Shown here piece by piece: positions 7,542-14,134 of a stretch of DNA of 64,000 nt. The stretch covers positions 124,001-188,000 of the forward strand of contig NZ_CANRMB010000001.1 of the NCBI RefSeq assembly GCF_947631635.1, written 5' to 3'. The stretch is from an uncultured Dysosmobacter sp. GTDB lineage: Bacteria > Bacillota > Clostridia > Oscillospirales > Oscillospiraceae. The notes beneath the pieces were generated by a model that saw nothing but the letters and a program-made list of their open reading frames with translations, ran no database searches and was not told the origin of the DNA. The position numbers and the translations under genes were made by a program. The first letter of the stretch is position 1. Every line of letters starts with the position of its first letter.

Positions 7542-8289
7542 CGACGCCCTCCTCGTTGAATAATTCCGCTGTATTCTGTGGCAGCTCGTCCGGTTTCAGG
7601 GGATAGACCGTCATCCAGCCATACTCCACCGCTTTGTTCAGCATGGCAATCTCCACCTCCCGGTTGTTGACCCTTCGCAGACGGTTGATGACTATGCTGA
7701 CGGCCTGCTTGGTTTTGAACGGTTTCTTCAGCGCCGCCCGGTTTGCCAGGAACGCCTCAAAGGCAGCACGGTACTCCGGATCATCCCCGATGTACGCCTC
7801 AATCGCGTCCCAGATCAGCGCAGGGGGTAGGGGGTTATTACTTCTTTGTTTTACTTTATTAGTATGGGGTGAAGATTTTTTCACCCCTTGGGTGAAATTA
7901 TTTTCGGGGGTGAAAATTTCTTCACCCTTTGGAATATCATCCAAACGAGCGCCGATGAATATCCTTCTCCCGGTCCTAAAGCCGCCGTCTTTCTTGGGAA
8001 TTGGACCGGTATCCATGTGAATATGCCCCCGCTCCCGAAGTTCTGCCAGCAGTGATTGCAGCGTCCGCTCTGTTATGGCGTTAACCGCTCCTGTTTTGGG
8101 GTCTATCCTGGTCATTTCCCGAATCAGCGTTTCATTTTTTGCATAGCAAAACCCGGTATTTTTTGTGTAACTTGTGATATGCGCATACAAGACCATGGCA
8201 GGCCAACGCAATTCCGCGTCATCCAGAACTGGGCGTGGGATCGTTGCGTAATACCCGGATTCCAGCTCCTCGTAGGTCACAGTCCTCAC
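7531..8289 (-). CDS. winged-helix replication initiator / replisome organiser
   Basis: A 252-residue protein. The N-terminal 110 residues form a helix-turn-helix initiator domain (ELRWPAMVLYAHITSYTKNT, CYAKNETLIREM, ERTLQSLLAELRERGHI). The C-terminal 90 residues are helical, as in helicase-loading domains of phage replisome organisers. GTG at 8289 is the start; it overlaps the stop of the 30-residue gene as GTGA. The DNA encoding the linker between the domains is AT-rich and holds five GGGTGAA heptamers (7867-7927), as expected if the protein binds its own gene as an origin. It is followed by the helicase gene. Confidence 0.75.
   Translation of the reverse strand: MRTVTYEELESGYYATIPRPVLDDAELRWPAMVLYAHITSYTKNTGFCYAKNETLIREMTRIDPKTGAVNAITERTLQSLLAELRERGHIHMDTGPIPKKDGGFRTGRRIFIGARLDDIPKGEEIFTPENNFTQGVKKSSPHTNKVKQRSNNPLPPALIWDAIEAYIGDDPEYRAAFEAFLANRAALKKPFKTKQAVSIVINRLRRVNNREVEIAMLNKAVEYGWMTVYPLKPDELPQNTAELFNEEGVDGI
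7867..7927. other. iteron cluster, candidate replication origin inside the initiator gene
   Basis: Five copies of GGGTGAA in both orientations (7867-7873, 7880-7886 reversed, 7890-7896, 7908-7914, 7921-7927 reversed) lie within 61 bp, separated by A/T runs in an otherwise GC-rich gene. Phage lambda and many Gram-positive phages place origin iterons inside the initiator gene in this way. That the initiator binds here is inference. Confidence 0.55.
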
Positions 8290-8378
8290 CCTCTCTCAAT
8301 CACATCAATGATCCGGAACAGCTGGGCCACAGCCCAGGCCACGCCAATCAGCACGAATACAAACGCCTCACCGCTCAT
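8286..8378 (-). CDS. single-span membrane micropeptide (30 aa)
   Basis: The frame reads MSGEAFVFVLIGVAWAVAQL and ends with an amphipathic RIIDVIERG tail. A GGAGG-rich site precedes the ATG at 8378, the start overlaps the upstream stop as ATGA, and the stop overlaps the next GTG start. These couplings suggest real translation. No family is recognised. Confidence 0.5.
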   Translation of the reverse strand: MSGEAFVFVLIGVAWAVAQLFRIIDVIERG

Positions 8379-8977
8379 GGGAAGGTCACCCCCTCCCCGG
8401 CAAAATTAGGGCTTGCATTCTCGTACAGATGTGCTATAATAATTTTGCTATCGTTCCTGTGATGCAAGTCCTGGAACCTTGACCGCTCTGTGGTGCCAGC
8501 CACGGGGCGGTCTCTTTTTATGCCCAGACATCTTTTCGGCGGGGCCTGCGCGTATAGAACCTGATATCCGGCCGCAATCGTTCTTCGGATACCAGTACAA
8601 AGCTCTCGAAATTCGCCCCGCTCATGATCGTCTACCACATTGTCCGCCGCAATTCGCATAAGAAGCCGCAGCCTGTCCGCTTCCGCCCAAATCGCATCCG
8701 CATAGCCCAGGACCGCCTGGGCCAGGTCCTTCAAGCAGATCCCATCCGGCAGCACCCCCAGCGGCTCCGCCACTGCTAGGGCGTGAGCCAGGGCCAGCCA
8801 GGGCGCTCCGTAGACCTCCGCCATCCGGCCTGCCGTCTCGTTGCCCGGTATCCGCTGGCCCCGCTCCCAAGCCTTCACGGTTTTCTCCGATACGTATAGC
8901 AGCTCAGCGGCCTGCTCCTGGGTCAGATGGGCCTCTTTTCGGGCCTTTTGATAGATATTCGTGCCGTTTTCCGGCAT
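8375..8977 (-). CDS. XRE-family transcriptional regulator (200 aa)
   Basis: An N-terminal Cro/CI-type helix-turn-helix spans residues 7-60 (ARKEAHLTQEQAAELLYVSE, then KAWERGQRIPGNETAGRMAE). It is followed by about 130 mostly helical residues with no recognised domain. The ATG at 8977 lies after AAGGAGG. It is the third gene of the leftward operon starting near 9456 and probably helps control the replication module, but no operator is evident near it. Confidence 0.7.
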   Translation of the reverse strand: MPENGTNIYQKARKEAHLTQEQAAELLYVSEKTVKAWERGQRIPGNETAGRMAEVYGAPWLALAHALAVAEPLGVLPDGICLKDLAQAVLGYADAIWAEADRLRLLMRIAADNVVDDHERGEFRELCTGIRRTIAAGYQVLYAQAPPKRCLGIKRDRPVAGTTERSRFQDLHHRNDSKIIIAHLYENASPNFAGEGVTFP

Positions 8978-9011
8978 GGTCAATTCCTCCTTTTTTGTGG
9001 TATGGTGATAT

Positions 9012-9227
9012 TCAGGAGGCCACTTCCGTGGCCCGCTCAGCCACCCACTGGTCAAACAGTTTGGTGTAGATCTCATAGCAGCCGTGCTTTTCGCCGGGAA
9101 TGTAAACACCCCAGGGATACACGCCCCGCTGGAGCGCCGCCTCCACCTTCAGCTCCGTCGTTCGGATGCCCAGGGCCCGCAGCCGGGCCACCACTTGATT
9201 CAGGGTCATAGTCTCGATAATCAGCAT
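9012..9227 (-). CDS. hypothetical protein (71 aa)
   Basis: Seventy-one residues beginning MLIIETMTLNQVVARLRALG, with a likely small helix-turn-helix-like fold and a central YPWGVYIPGE stretch that recalls excisionase-like proteins. The ATG at 9227 follows GAGGAG. It sits between two XRE-type genes. I cannot name a family with confidence. Confidence 0.55.
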   Translation of the reverse strand: MLIIETMTLNQVVARLRALGIRTTELKVEAALQRGVYPWGVYIPGEKHGCYEIYTKLFDQWVAERATEVAS

Positions 9228-9240
9228 AATAATTCTCCTC

Positions 9241-9456
9241 TCATGCGGTATTCTGTCCCTCCTGGACCGGCTCCCGGCCCAGAATGTAGTCCGTGCTGAC
9301 GCCGAAAATATCGGCCAGCACCAGCAGGTTTTCAGCGGACGGGAAACCCACACCGTTTTCCCACTTGAAAACGGAGGAACCCTTGACGCCCACCTTGGCC
9401 GCCAGCTCGTACTGCTTCATACCGGCGGCCTCCCGTAGCTGCTTAACTCTGGTCAT
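9241..9456 (-). CDS. XRE-family repressor (71 aa)
   Basis: A compact 71-residue Cro/CI-type protein: VKQLREAAGMKQYELAAKVG, VKGSSVFKWENGVGFPSAEN and LLVLADIFGVSTDYILGREP cover the five-helix fold. It is the first gene of the leftward operon and is divergent from the rightward gene at 9556, with about 100 bp of promoter DNA between. Control of this divergent switch and of the replication operon is likely. Confidence 0.75.
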   Translation of the reverse strand: MTRVKQLREAAGMKQYELAAKVGVKGSSVFKWENGVGFPSAENLLVLADIFGVSTDYILGREPVQEGQNTA

Positions 9457-9480
9457 AAACCCACCCCCTTTCTTTTCTTC

Positions 9481-9509
9481 TTGAAACCCCTGTTCCCCTG
9501 TGTTATATT
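9481..9509 (+). promoter_or_regulatory. sigma-A-type promoter for the 9556 gene
   Basis: TTGAAA at 9481-9486 and TATATT at 9504-9509 are separated by 17 bp. A facing promoter on the other strand (TTGTAA near 9530, TATAAC-like -10) probably overlaps it, giving a compact divergent switch. Confidence 0.55.
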
Positions 9510-9555
9510 TAGCTTGTAGCTGCGTTTACAAAAAACGGCAAAAGGAGTTTGCACC

Positions 9556-9882
9556 ATGGGAACTTTTGAAATTAAGGGATTTGATAAACTGGAAAAGCAA
9601 TTAAAACGAATGGAAAAAGGCGCCAAAGAGTTGGACGGTCAACATGATGTTTCCTTTAGTGAACTTTTCACTGTGCCTTTTATGCAGAAGTTCACAAAAT
9701 TTTCTTCGTTTGATGAACTCTTGGCAGCAGGCGGTTTCAAAGTCAAATCCAATGAGGATTTTGAAGCGATTCCTGATGCGGATTTTGACAAGCATATTGC
9801 TTCAGTAACAAAGTTCAAAAACTGGGAAGAGATGCTGGGTGAAGCAACCGAGCAATACATTTGCAAAAAGCTAGGTCTCTGA
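9556..9882 (+). CDS. hypothetical protein (108 aa)
   Basis: A 108-residue acidic protein (MGTFEIKGFDKLEKQLKRME...) with AT-richer codons than its neighbours. The N terminus resembles a short amphipathic helix seen in several small phage proteins; the C-terminal half is helical (NWEEMLGEATEQYICKK). AAAGGAG lies ahead of the ATG and a good promoter at 9481-9509. Its 3' end overlaps the convergent 44-residue gene by 12 bases. Function unknown. Confidence 0.6.
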   Translation: MGTFEIKGFDKLEKQLKRMEKGAKELDGQHDVSFSELFTVPFMQKFTKFSSFDELLAAGGFKVKSNEDFEAIPDADFDKHIASVTKFKNWEEMLGEATEQYICKKLGL

Positions 9883-10005
9883 CCCATTTTTAGAGATGCC
9901 TGTAAGCTGTTGCGCTTCCCGAAGAATTTCAACAAGCTGTTCGGCCTTTTTGATTGCAATGTCCAATTCCACAGTGTCGATGGAGATATGTACACACCTT
10001 TCCAT
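9871..10005 (-). CDS. hypothetical micro-protein under the first repressor switch (44 aa)
   Basis: Forty-four residues starting MERCVHISIDTVELDIAIKK, predicted as a short strand plus a long helix. The ATG at 10005 follows AAAGGAAG. The promoter at 10064-10092 drives it, and the repressor-like gene at 10176 is divergent. The layout copies the Tad2-like gene and its repressor at 10809-11984, so this may be the equivalent payload of the first cassette. No family recognised. Confidence 0.5.
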   Translation of the reverse strand: MERCVHISIDTVELDIAIKKAEQLVEILREAQQLTGISKNGSET

Positions 10006-10063
10006 AAAAGTGCTTCCTTTCTGTCTTGGTTGTTTTCTTGAAGCTGTTTGCCTTGTGGTTATA

Positions 10064-10092
10064 AATATAATCGCAATTTTTGAATCTGTCAA
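10064..10092 (-). promoter_or_regulatory. promoter and operator of repressor cassette 1
   Basis: On the minus strand TTGACA (10087-10092) and TATATT (10064-10069) are 17 bp apart. The spacer reads GATTCAAAAATTGCGAT, and a related site (ATTCAATAATTGCAAT) lies at 10134-10149 in the opposite orientation, next to the divergent repressor gene. Confidence 0.6.
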
Positions 10093-10175
10093 TTAATTTA
10101 TTTCAATTATTGAATGTTTGTTGTATCTCACAAATTCAATAATTGCAATTTGTTGAATTTCTGGAGGTGAGTCCA

Positions 10176-10508
10176 TTGGATTCCATTGCAGAAAGAATAT
10201 TCGCCCTGGTCGACGAGCTGTACCCTGAACAAAAGGCATTTGCTTTAGCTATTGGAGAGACCCCATCAAAGGTAAGCCAGTGGCGCATAGGTGTTACAAA
10301 ATCCTACAATCGGCGTTTACCTCAGATTGCCGAGGCCCTGAACACCACCACAGAATACCTGCTGACCGGCAACGGCCCTAAGTCTAAAGCTGCCGCTGTG
10401 TCCAATTCGGGCACGCTGTCCCTAGCGGATCGGCAGATGCTGGACGCTTACCAGCAGGCCGCGCCGGAACTGCAAGCCGCTGTCCGCCGTGTGCTGGGCC
10501 TGGAATAA
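10176..10508 (+). CDS. CI-like helix-turn-helix repressor without a peptidase domain (110 aa)
   Basis: A 110-residue regulator that starts at TTG 10176 after GGAGGTG. The N-terminal 65 residues align by eye with the S24 repressor at 11328 (both begin MD-x-x-x-x-RIFAL and share LNTTTEYLLTGNGPK), so the two arose by duplication. The C-terminal 40 residues are helical (LADRQMLDAYQQAAPELQAA), without the LexA-type peptidase, so it should not self-cleave. It likely represses the divergent promoter at 10064-10092. Confidence 0.7.
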   Translation: MDSIAERIFALVDELYPEQKAFALAIGETPSKVSQWRIGVTKSYNRRLPQIAEALNTTTEYLLTGNGPKSKAAAVSNSGTLSLADRQMLDAYQQAAPELQAAVRRVLGLE

Positions 10509-10519
10509 GGGGGTTTGCT

Positions 10520-10912
10520 ATGCTTGATAAAACCAACAGAAAAATTTTGGAATACATGAATGCCAACGGGGAATGCCCCAGCAAACGCTTTTACGATTTT
10601 GACGAGGATTTGAAGAAAATCGCGGACAAAATCGGCACGGACAAAGAAACCGTGCGGGCCGCTGTCCGCAGCCTGAATGCCGGAAACTATATCATCTATA
10701 CCTGCGATCAGCATGGCCGGCCGCTTCGGTTCTCCCTCGATCACAAAGGGCTTCATTATCGGGAATTGCAAAGACTGGATACCGCGGCGTTTTTAAAAAA
10801 AAGCATTCTTACGCCCATTGTTGTAACCATCCTAACAACTGCAGCACTGCATGGAATACCAGAGTTGTTGCGGCTGATAGCAAAATGGGCAGCAGAAAAC
10901 CCGGCTCTTTAA
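10520..10912 (+). CDS. winged-helix protein with C-terminal membrane helix (130 aa)
   Basis: Residues 1-65 look like a winged helix (MLDKTNRKILEYMNANGECP, KIADKIGTDKETVRAAVRSL, AGNYIIYTCDQHGRPLRFSL). Residues 93-125 form a hydrophobic helix (KSILTPIVVTILTTAALHG). It begins 12 bp after the repressor gene and is probably in its operon. Its last 104 bp overlap, on the opposite strand, the 3' end of the Tad2-like gene, and both encode membrane helices there. Membrane tethering of a DNA-binding domain is inference. Confidence 0.6.
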   Translation: MLDKTNRKILEYMNANGECPSKRFYDFDEDLKKIADKIGTDKETVRAAVRSLNAGNYIIYTCDQHGRPLRFSLDHKGLHYRELQRLDTAAFLKKSILTPIVVTILTTAALHGIPELLRLIAKWAAENPAL

Positions 10913-11159
10913 CCGGTTTGACCGGTTGAATTTCCACAGTTCTGTTGTCATGAGGCTCCGTGGTTCTGCCTCTGGAAGAGACAAGCTCCCAATCTGCTGC
11001 AAGGATGTCCTCATACGTTGGTGCCCATGGCTGACCATAACAGCACAGTTCCGTTCTGCCTGCAAAATTGAGGATCTGGATACTGGCCTGCTGCCAATTG
11101 GCTCGTTTGATTTCTTCCCCGCCTACGGATGCCTGCTCAATAGCTGATTTCAAATCCAT
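10809..11159 (-). CDS. Tad2-like (DUF2829-type) protein, candidate anti-Thoeris factor
   Basis: Residues 1-62 match the DUF2829/Tad2 pattern as I know it: an N-terminal helix and Gly-Gly (MDLKSAIEQASVGGEEIKRA), a conserved Trp, and the closing motif PTYEDILAADWELV. Tad2 proteins of phages sequester the signal molecules made by Thoeris defence ThsB proteins. Unusually, this one carries an extra C-terminal segment of about 50 residues ending in a membrane helix (FLLPILLSAATTLVFHAVLQ). It is expressed from a repressor-controlled promoter at 11218-11246. The anti-defence role is inference from the family. Confidence 0.55.
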   Translation of the reverse strand: MDLKSAIEQASVGGEEIKRANWQQASIQILNFAGRTELCCYGQPWAPTYEDILAADWELVSSRGRTTEPHDNRTVEIQPVKPVKEPGFLLPILLSAATTLVFHAVLQLLGWLQQWA

Positions 11160-11217
11160 TGTCGTGCCTCCTTTCTTTCTTGTTTGTTTTCTTGAAGCTG
11201 TTTACCTTGTGGCTATA

Positions 11218-11246
11218 AATATAAACGAAGTTTCTTCGGTTGTCAA
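11218..11246 (-). promoter_or_regulatory. promoter and operators of repressor cassette 2
   Basis: On the minus strand TTGACA (11241-11246) and TATATT (11218-11223) are 17 bp apart, and the spacer is itself an operator (ACCGAAGAAACTTCGTT). Related sites lie at 11257-11271 (GAAATTTCTTCGGTT) and 11295-11307 (AACCGAAAATTTT). The architecture is the same as cassette 1 but the operator sequence differs. Confidence 0.65.
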
Positions 11247-11327
11247 TCTTATAATAGAAATTTCTTCGGTTTTGTGAAATGTAAACAATCTAGTAACCGA
11301 AAATTTTGCGTTTAGGTGGTGATTCCA

Positions 11328-11984
11328 ATGGACACAGTAGACCGCATTTTTGCCCTCTTGGATAAGACAGATATGGAGCAACAGGCGTTTGCAGCGGCGG
11401 TTGGTGTCTCCGATGACACTGCCAGCAACTGGCGCCGCCGTAAGTCTGCATCGTATTCGAAGTATCTCGCTCAAATCGCCGAGGTCCTGAATACCACCAC
11501 AGAATACCTGCTGACTGGCAACGGCCCCAAAACAAGGCCTGCCCTGGATGCCGAAGACGGACTGCCCAGCAACGCCGTAAAGCTGGACCTTGGGACCTTC
11601 CACCGCATCCCGATCCTGGGCTACATCTCCGCCGGTCTGCCGCTCTATGCCGAGCAGCATATCGAGGGCTACACCGTCACAGATCTTAACGGCGGCGCAG
11701 AGTATTTTGCCCTGCGGGTCCACGGCGACAGCATGAACGCGCTGGGGATACTGGACGGCTATCTGATCATCGCCCGGCGGCAGGACGAGGTGGAGAACGG
11801 CCAGGTGGCCGTGGTCATGGTGGGGGAGGAGGATGCCACTGTAAAGCGCTTCTACGCCACCGGCAGCACTGTCACGCTGATGCCGCAGTCTACCAATCCG
11901 GAGCATATTCCACAAATCTACGACACGGCAAAGACGAAGGTCCGGGTCATCGGCCGTGTGGTCAAGGTCGAGTTCACACTGTAA
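11328..11984 (+). CDS. LexA/CI-like repressor with S24 peptidase domain
   Basis: A 218-residue repressor. The N-terminal helix-turn-helix (residues 1-65) precedes a LexA-type S24 domain: the cleavage region IPILGYISAGLPLYAEQ, the catalytic Ser in HGDSMNALGI and the catalytic Lys in DATVKRFYATG are all present. It should repress the divergent Tad2-like promoter and its own, and self-cleave upon RecA activation after DNA damage, releasing element A. The ATG at 11328 follows TAGGTGG. It is the full-length paralogue of the shorter repressor at 10176. Confidence 0.85.
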   Translation: MDTVDRIFALLDKTDMEQQAFAAAVGVSDDTASNWRRRKSASYSKYLAQIAEVLNTTTEYLLTGNGPKTRPALDAEDGLPSNAVKLDLGTFHRIPILGYISAGLPLYAEQHIEGYTVTDLNGGAEYFALRVHGDSMNALGILDGYLIIARRQDEVENGQVAVVMVGEEDATVKRFYATGSTVTLMPQSTNPEHIPQIYDTAKTKVRVIGRVVKVEFTL

Positions 11985-12016
11985 TTCCCCGCCGGAGGGC
12001 GGACAAAATAAAAAAT

Positions 12017-12033
12017 GTGCCCGAATCGGGCAC
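12017..12033. repeat. 17-bp palindrome (copy 2 of 3), ahead of the HsdR-N-like gene
   Basis: GTGCCCGAATCGGGCAC, a perfect inverted repeat, lies 17 bp before the start codon with the ribosome binding site in between. In mRNA it would form an 8-bp hairpin just 5' of the RBS. See also 950-966 and 13204-13220. Confidence 0.6.
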
Positions 12034-12050
12034 GGGTGGGAGGAAGTTTT

Positions 12051-12839
12051 ATGATTACTGTCCCCGCAAAAGTCAAGGACCGCATTGCCGCTGGTTTAAA
12101 ACGCTATCAGCCAATTCTGATACGGGCCAGAGATCAGGATATCAACGAGAGCGACACTGTCACGATCTTGATGGATATTCTCGCTGATATTTTCGGGTAT
12201 AACAAGTACGTAGAAATCACCTCCGAATACGCTATCAAGCACACTTACTGCGACCTTGCCATCAAGCTGGACAACACCCCCCGCATCCTCATTGAGGTCA
12301 AGGCGGCGGGCTTGGACCTGAAAGCGCAGCATATCAAGCAGGCGGTGGACTACGGCTCCAACTCCGGCGTAGATTGGGTCGTTCTCACCAACGGCGTCCA
12401 GTGGAAGATTTATAAAATCATTTTCGCTAAGCCTATCAACACGGAGCTTGTATATGAATTTGACTTGACTGCTATGAGCGTCAAAAAGGCTGGTGATCTG
12501 GAGCAGATCTACTGCCTGACCAGAGAGGCCATGACGAAATCCAGTAAGGCATCTTTCCTGGAAGACTATCACACCCAGAAACAGCTCCTCAATAAGTTTA
12601 CTATCGGTCAGGTCCTGCTCAGTGAGCCGGTCACCGACGCGGTCAAAAAAGTCCTAAAGAAAATGGGCGCTGACAGCAAGGTAAGCAATGAAGAGATTTA
12701 TGATATTATCGCCAATGAGATCCTCAAACGGGAAGTGCTGGACGCTGACAAGGCCGCAGAGGCCAAGAAGAAGGTTGCCAAGGCTTTGAAGCCCGTCGCA
12801 AAGCCCGCTGTGCCCAAGGAAAACCCTGCCGAAGAATGA
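12051..12839 (+). CDS. stand-alone HsdR N-terminal-type (PD-(D/E)XK) nuclease-like protein
   Basis: A 262-residue protein resembling the type I restriction endonuclease N-terminal domain family. The nuclease signature D...E-V-K is visible: YCDLAIKLDNTPRILIEVKA, with preceding acidic positions near VTILMDILADIFGYNKYVEI. The C-terminal 60 residues are Lys/Ala-rich. There is no helicase part and no HsdM or HsdS nearby, so it is not a complete restriction system. Such small proteins are common on phages and ICEs; the role is unknown. The ATG at 12051 follows GGGAGGAAG. Confidence 0.7.
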   Translation: MITVPAKVKDRIAAGLKRYQPILIRARDQDINESDTVTILMDILADIFGYNKYVEITSEYAIKHTYCDLAIKLDNTPRILIEVKAAGLDLKAQHIKQAVDYGSNSGVDWVVLTNGVQWKIYKIIFAKPINTELVYEFDLTAMSVKKAGDLEQIYCLTREAMTKSSKASFLEDYHTQKQLLNKFTIGQVLLSEPVTDAVKKVLKKMGADSKVSNEEIYDIIANEILKREVLDADKAAEAKKKVAKALKPVAKPAVPKENPAEE

Positions 12840-12872
12840 TATCCTCTCGTCCATTTACATAGGAGACGTAAC

Positions 12873-13202
12873 ATGACCAACGAAGAAAAGATTCTATCCC
12901 TGCTGGAAAACCAAGGTAAATTGCTGGAAAAGCATAGTGAACTTCTGGAAAAGCATAGTGAACTTCTGGAAAAACACAGTGAGTTGCTTGAGCGCCAGGG
13001 CGACGAGCTTCGCAACATCAACCTCACGCTGGAAAACCAAGTGTTCCCCCAGCTCCAGGCCCTGGCTGAAGGCCAGAAGACCATCCTGGAGACTCTGGCT
13101 CCCAAGAGCCGCGTGGAGGCGCTGGAGGACGAGATGGCCTTTATGAAGTCCGTCATCAAGGCCCTGTCCCAGGAAGTGGCCGAGCTGAAGAAAGCGCAAT
13201 AA
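12873..13202 (+). CDS. coiled-coil protein with tandem heptad repeats (109 aa)
   Basis: A purely helical 109-residue protein. Residues 17-38 repeat the heptad LLEKHSE three times, encoded by three almost identical 21-bp units (12922-12984), and the rest continues as coiled coil. No other domain. It follows the HsdR-N-like gene by 33 bp with AGGAG ahead of its ATG. An oligomerisation or scaffold role is likely but unspecified. The 21-bp repeats make it prone to length change by slippage. Confidence 0.6.
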   Translation: MTNEEKILSLLENQGKLLEKHSELLEKHSELLEKHSELLERQGDELRNINLTLENQVFPQLQALAEGQKTILETLAPKSRVEALEDEMAFMKSVIKALSQEVAELKKAQ

Positions 13203-13203
13203 C

Positions 13204-13220
13204 GTGTTCGAATCGGGCAC
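13204..13220. repeat. imperfect palindrome (copy 3 of 3), ahead of the zinc-ribbon gene
   Basis: GTGTTCGAATCGGGCAC lies 14 bp before the ATG at 13235, ahead of AGGTGAGGG. It shares GAATCGGGCAC and its position relative to the ribosome binding site with the copy at 12017. Confidence 0.5.
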
Positions 13221-13234
13221 AGGTGAGGGTACAT

Positions 13235-13468
13235 ATGGGCAAGTGTGTAAAGTGCGGAAAGCAAGGGCTTTTCCTCCGGATCTCCAAAGAGGGGCTGTGC
13301 CCGGACTGTATGCGGGCCTTTGTGGCCGACCTGGAGCGCCGGGCGGAGCAGCGGCGGGCCGCGGAGGAAGCCGCCGAAAAAGAGCGGATCGAAGCGAGTA
13401 TTGAGCTGAAAAAGCATCTGGAACGGGAAGCATATCTGCGGGAACTGGAAGAGGAAGAACTTCAATAA
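13235..13468 (+). CDS. zinc-ribbon plus coiled-coil small protein (77 aa)
   Basis: The N terminus has two CxxC knuckles (MGKCVKCGKQGLFLR, then GLCPDCMRAF), a treble-clef or ribbon zinc site. Residues 35-77 are a highly charged Glu/Arg helix. The ATG at 13235 is chosen over a GTG four codons upstream because of AGGTGAGGG spacing. It is followed by an intrinsic terminator at 13485-13513, closing the operon with the coiled-coil gene. Function unknown. Confidence 0.6.
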   Translation: MGKCVKCGKQGLFLRISKEGLCPDCMRAFVADLERRAEQRRAAEEAAEKERIEASIELKKHLEREAYLRELEEEELQ

Positions 13469-13484
13469 AAATCCCGATCAATGA

Positions 13485-13513
13485 AAAAGCCGCCCCAGGC
13501 GGGCGGCTTTTCG
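13485..13513 (+). terminator. intrinsic terminator after the zinc-ribbon gene
   Basis: AAAAGCCGCCC pairs with GGGCGGCTTTT around a short CAG loop. A nearly identical hairpin recurs at 14776-14802 after the toxin-antitoxin trio. Confidence 0.75.
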
Positions 13514-13726
13514 TTAGCTAAAATAGGGCAACCTCTAATTGCTTTGTTGTACGGAAGCATGCATATTCTGGCCCCATGATGCCTAGATTATGAGAGAAGT
13601 GGTCAATATCACCAGCAAAATCTGTGGGATATCAGAAGTACGCATAGATTTCCAAGTAATATTTTAGATTGTTTGACAGTTGCATTTATAACTTTTAAGT
13701 TATAAAATGCAAATAAGGGAAACACT

Positions 13727-14134
13727 ATGAATAAGAAAGAAATAATAGAATATCTAATTGAGGTATTCTCTGATATCGACATCCATCCCCGCCTTGTCAG
13801 TGAAGTAGTTTCTAAAATTGTTGGATCTGGGTATGAGGCTAAATTTTTCGCTTTACTGGTGGCTAGATTAACTTTTCTTTTGGAGCACGGAGCGAATGCT
13901 ATAAATCTTCATAAGGAGTACGAGTGTGTTGAGGACGGTATTTATAGTATGCATGTATCAAGTGCACCGTTTAACATCAGAATTTTATATGCCTTTTTCC
14001 CAGATGGATCCCCGACATTGCTCTTAGCTTTTTATGAAAGAGGAGGCAAGAAAAAAACCGACTATACCTCGAAAATCCCAACTGCGAGAAGGCGCTTCAG
14101 CGAACGGCAAAAGGAGTACAGGAATGAAAAATAA
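13727..14134 (+). CDS. HigB/RelE-like toxin (Gp49-type)
   Basis: A 135-residue protein resembling the phage Gp49-like HigB toxin family: LEHGANAINLHKEYECVEDG, YSMHVSSAPFNIRILYAFFP and a basic end KIPTARRRFSERQKEY. Such toxins are ribosome-dependent mRNA interferases neutralised by an HTH antitoxin, which is encoded next with an 11-bp overlap. The gene and the two that follow are AT-richer than the flanks, suggesting separate acquisition. The upstream 258 bp hold only A/T-rich promoter-like sequence. Confidence 0.7.
   Translation: MNKKEIIEYLIEVFSDIDIHPRLVSEVVSKIVGSGYEAKFFALLVARLTFLLEHGANAINLHKEYECVEDGIYSMHVSSAPFNIRILYAFFPDGSPTLLLAFYERGGKKKTDYTSKIPTARRRFSERQKEYRNEK

Noticed and set aside
12051-12839. 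Complete type I restriction system
   Set aside because: Only an HsdR N-terminal-like domain is present; no helicase, HsdM or HsdS genes lie nearby.
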